Of a DNA stretch of 64,000 nt, positions 61,771-64,000 are shown piece after piece. The stretch is taken from positions 1,119,543-1,183,542 of the forward strand of contig NZ_JALGBH010000002.1 in NCBI RefSeq assembly GCF_022809115.1. Direction: 5' to 3'. The translations under genes and the position numbers were made by a program. Numbering within the stretch: position 1 is the stretch's first letter; each line of letters starts with the position of its first letter. The notes below the pieces were generated by a model. That model worked only from the letters and a program-made list of their open reading frames with translations, had not been told where the DNA came from and did no database searches. Source of the stretch: Pedobacter montanisoli (GTDB taxonomy: Bacteria; Bacteroidota; Bacteroidia; Sphingobacteriales; Sphingobacteriaceae).

Positions 61771-62913
61771 ATGAAACTAAATTTAAACATTGAACCCTTA
61801 AGCAATTGGATCAGCGTAACAAATGAACCTTTGCTGATATCAGGCCCTTGTAGTGCAGAAACTGAAGATCAATTGTTAACCACCGCTCATTTACTTGCTG
61901 CAACAGGTAAAGTAAGTGTGTTAAGAGCAGGTATCTGGAAACCTCGTACCCGTCCGGGAGAGTTTGAAGGTATTGGCAGTATTGGTCTTGAATGGTTAAA
62001 ACGGGCAAAAGCCGAAACAGGTTTACCTACCGCTGTTGAAGTAGCCAATGCCAAACACGTAGAAGAAGCTTTAGCTGCTGGCGTAGATATTCTTTGGATA
62101 GGTGCCCGTTCTACCGTTAATCCTTTTACAGTTCAGGAAATTGCCGATGCCTTAAAAGGTCATGATGTTCCTGTTTTGGTAAAAAACCCGGTTAATCCAG
62201 ATCTACAATTATGGATTGGTGCCTTAGAGCGTATCAATAAAGCTGGTATTACAAAATTAGGTGCTATACATAGAGGCTTCTCTTCTTTTGAAAAAAGCTC
62301 TTTCCGTAATGAACCAATGTGGGAACTTGCCATTCAGTTAAAAACGCTTTGTCCTGAATTACCTATCATTAACGATCCAAGCCACATTTGTGGTAACCGT
62401 GAATTAATTCCCTACATTTCGCAAAAAGCACTGGATCTGAATATGCAAGGTTTAATGATCGAATCACATTTAGATCCTTCGGTAGCATGGACCGATGCCA
62501 AACAACAGCTTACTCCTGCTGCCGTTAACGAATTAATGGAGCGTTTAACTGTGCGTGAACCTGATTCTAAAAATGAAGCATTTGCAGATAAATTGACCGA
62601 ATTGCGTAAGCAAATTGATAAGATAGATGACTTGTTGTTACAGAAATTAGGTGAGCGTATGGCCATAGTTGAAAAAATTGGCGAATATAAGAGAGATAAT
62701 CAAGTAACCATTTTGCAGGTAAACCGTTGGGATGAAATCAGTAAAAAAGGCGCTGCTTTTGCTAAAGCCTTGAAATTAGATACTGCATTTACAGAGAAAT
62801 TTTTAGAACTTGTACACAGTGAATCTATCAGAAAGCAAACAGAGATCATGAACAACATGAACGAAGCGGCAAAAGGTATCGCTGCTGAAAATCATGCTGA
62901 AGTAAAAGCTTAA
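61771..62913 (+). CDS. bifunctional DAHP synthase / chorismate mutase (type II fusion)
   Basis: The protein has 380 residues. The N-terminal part (about 1-265) is a KDO8P-like (Ibeta) DAHP synthase with LLISGPCSAET, RAGIWKPRTRPGEFEG, VKNPVNPDL, HRGF and NDPSHICG metal/PEP motifs. The C-terminal part (about 275-360) is an AroQ chorismate mutase with LRKQIDKIDDLLLQKLGERMAIVEKIGEYK. It makes the first committed shikimate intermediate and turns chorismate into prephenate, and the mutase domain may serve feedback control. The same domain order is known from Prevotella and Porphyromonas. Confidence 0.95.
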   Translation: MKLNLNIEPLSNWISVTNEPLLISGPCSAETEDQLLTTAHLLAATGKVSVLRAGIWKPRTRPGEFEGIGSIGLEWLKRAKAETGLPTAVEVANAKHVEEALAAGVDILWIGARSTVNPFTVQEIADALKGHDVPVLVKNPVNPDLQLWIGALERINKAGITKLGAIHRGFSSFEKSSFRNEPMWELAIQLKTLCPELPIINDPSHICGNRELIPYISQKALDLNMQGLMIESHLDPSVAWTDAKQQLTPAAVNELMERLTVREPDSKNEAFADKLTELRKQIDKIDDLLLQKLGERMAIVEKIGEYKRDNQVTILQVNRWDEISKKGAAFAKALKLDTAFTEKFLELVHSESIRKQTEIMNNMNEAAKGIAAENHAEVKA

Positions 62914-62941
62914 ACATTAACTATCAGGATATTTAATTTAT

Positions 62942-62961
62942 GGAGAGGTTTAGGCCTCTCC
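62942..62961 (+). other. hairpin between DAHP synthase and aroA
   Basis: GGAGAGG and CCTCTCC pair over a short loop. There is no T-run, so it is an mRNA processing or stability stem rather than a terminator. Confidence 0.45.
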
Positions 62962-62987
62962 TAATCTTACCTAATTTATTTCGTATA

Positions 62988-64000
62988 ATGCACAAAAACG
63001 CAGTTATATCATTTAAAGGGCCCAAACATATTGATGCGGAGATCTATTTAACAGGTTCAAAAAGCGAGTGCAACAGGGCTTTGATTATCGAAGCATTGAG
63101 CAAACAGCTTGTTAAAGTAGAAAATCTGTCTAACGCGGCAGATACTGTAACCTTACATCAGGTCTTGAGCAAATTAGAACATTCAACCGCACAAGAACAG
63201 ACTATTGATGTTGGTCCGGCGGGTACTGCAATGCGTTTTCTAGCCGCCTACCTTTCTGCCAAAAATGGTAATTTCCTGTTAACAGGAACTGAAAGGATGA
63301 AACAGCGGCCTATTGGTATATTGACCGAAGCTTTAAATGAAATTGGTGCCGATATAGCATATGAAGAAAAAGAAGGCTTTCCGCCTTTGAAAATTAAAGG
63401 GCCATTGGCTCAAAAAAAGAATCATATCCAAATTAAAGGCGACATCAGTAGTCAGTATATTTCTGCTTTACTGATGCTTGCCCCTACTTTACCTTTAGGT
63501 TTAACTTTAGAGATTGAAGGCGAGCTAACTTCTAGACCTTATGTAGAAATGACCTTAGCTATGTTAGCTGAATGTGGCATTTCTCATGAATGGAATGAAA
63601 ATCTTATTGTTATTCAACATCAGGATTTTAAGCCTGCTACGCTTATTGTAGAGCCAGATTGGAGTGCTGCTTCTTATTGGTATAGCATTGCAGCTTTAGC
63701 TGAAAATGCCCGGATCAGTTTACCACACTTGCGCAAACAAAGTTTACAGGGAGATAGCCAGATCAGTATTATCATGGAAATCTTTGGTATCAATACTTAT
63801 TCTACAGCTAATGGCATTGCTTTTACAAAAGATCAGGAAATTAAAAATACATCAGCAATATTAGATCTAAAAACCTGCCCTGATTTAGCGCAAACCATTA
63901 TTGTTGTAGCTGCTACCTTAAGGCTTAACCTATCGTTTACAGGTTTGGAAACGCTAAAAATAAAAGAAACCAACCGGGTAGCTGCTCTGCAAAATGAGCT
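62988..64000 (+). CDS. aroA: 3-phosphoshikimate 1-carboxyvinyltransferase (3' end missing)
   Basis: The frame is open to the window edge (337 codons seen of about 420). ATG at 62988 is followed by LTGSKSECNRALIIEAL (shikimate/PEP site), VGPAGTAMRFLAAYLS, GTERMKQRPIGILTEALNEIGADI and SSQYISALLMLAP, and near the end KETNRVAALQNEL. EPSP synthase joins shikimate-3-phosphate and PEP. It lies 74 nt behind the DAHP synthase gene, in the operon controlled by the attenuator. Confidence 0.95.
   Translation, partial: MHKNAVISFKGPKHIDAEIYLTGSKSECNRALIIEALSKQLVKVENLSNAADTVTLHQVLSKLEHSTAQEQTIDVGPAGTAMRFLAAYLSAKNGNFLLTGTERMKQRPIGILTEALNEIGADIAYEEKEGFPPLKIKGPLAQKKNHIQIKGDISSQYISALLMLAPTLPLGLTLEIEGELTSRPYVEMTLAMLAECGISHEWNENLIVIQHQDFKPATLIVEPDWSAASYWYSIAALAENARISLPHLRKQSLQGDSQISIIMEIFGINTYSTANGIAFTKDQEIKNTSAILDLKTCPDLAQTIIVVAATLRLNLSFTGLETLKIKETNRVAALQNE

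Overview
The window is chromosomal DNA of a member of the Bacteroidota, most likely a Pedobacter-like Sphingobacteriaceae. This rests on the many -7 boxes of the form TAnnTTTG, almost no Shine-Dalgarno sequences, about 35-40% GC, lipoproteins with Bacteroidota-type lipoboxes, a short primary sigma factor lacking region 1.1, a GAPDH with a long N-terminal extension, a DAHP synthase-chorismate mutase fusion, and outer-membrane TonB-receptor biology. The species is inferred, not proven.

Layout. 1-9.4 kb: end of a peptide-type ABC ATPase, a cluster of dispersed palindromic repeats, mnmA, an S9 (DPP-IV-like) peptidase, an ABC-2 exporter pair, a Ppx/GppA phosphatase, and SRPBCC and YegP-like proteins. 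9.5-14.5 kb: rpoD, the long GAPDH, an aldo/keto reductase, an M28 peptidase and a small unknown. 14.6-18.1 kb: a leftward four-gene operon with a LolD-like ATPase, a stand-alone pre-ATP-grasp-like protein, a HAD-fold protein that has lost its nucleophile, and an S41 lipoprotein. 18.3-23.1 kb: a LytS/LytTR two-component system flanked by a secreted unknown and a diheme cytochrome c. All three promoter regions carry 21-bp-phased direct repeats that look like the operator of this regulator. 23.2-30.4 kb: accessory genes, including AT-rich single-gene insertions. 30.4-36.4 kb: the complete ligase-associated DNA-repair operon (exonuclease, ATP-dependent ligase, Lhr-type helicase, PdeM). 36.8-40.3 kb: a ClbS/DfsB-type protein, tRNA-Pro and tRNA-Arg, and a TonB receptor with a perfect DtxR/MntR-like palindrome at its promoter. 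40.3-52.7 kb: housekeeping genes (smpB, pcm, priA, tsaB, yidD-rnpA-rpmH, mutS2) with outer-membrane unknowns. 52.8-57.2 kb: a tightly overlapping operon ending in aspartate kinase and a THUMP-like methyltransferase. 57.2-60.5 kb: a DUF72 protein, an ECF sigma factor with an anti-sigma/HtrA-like protease fusion, and a small lipoprotein. 60.6-64.0 kb: an aromatic amino-acid operon (pheA, DAHP synthase-chorismate mutase, aroA) starting with an attenuator.

The strongest unannotated signal is that attenuator. A 20-codon leader ORF at 60632-60694 holds the run YWFGYFYYF. It is preceded by a canonical Bacteroidota promoter and followed by mutually exclusive antiterminator and terminator hairpins just before pheA. 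The second strongest is the set of three 21-bp-phased operator arrays around the LytTR system. Third are a shared two-part promoter motif at the ECF sigma and small-lipoprotein genes, and the DtxR-like palindrome at the TonB receptor. No CRISPR array, transposase, prophage or rRNA gene was seen.
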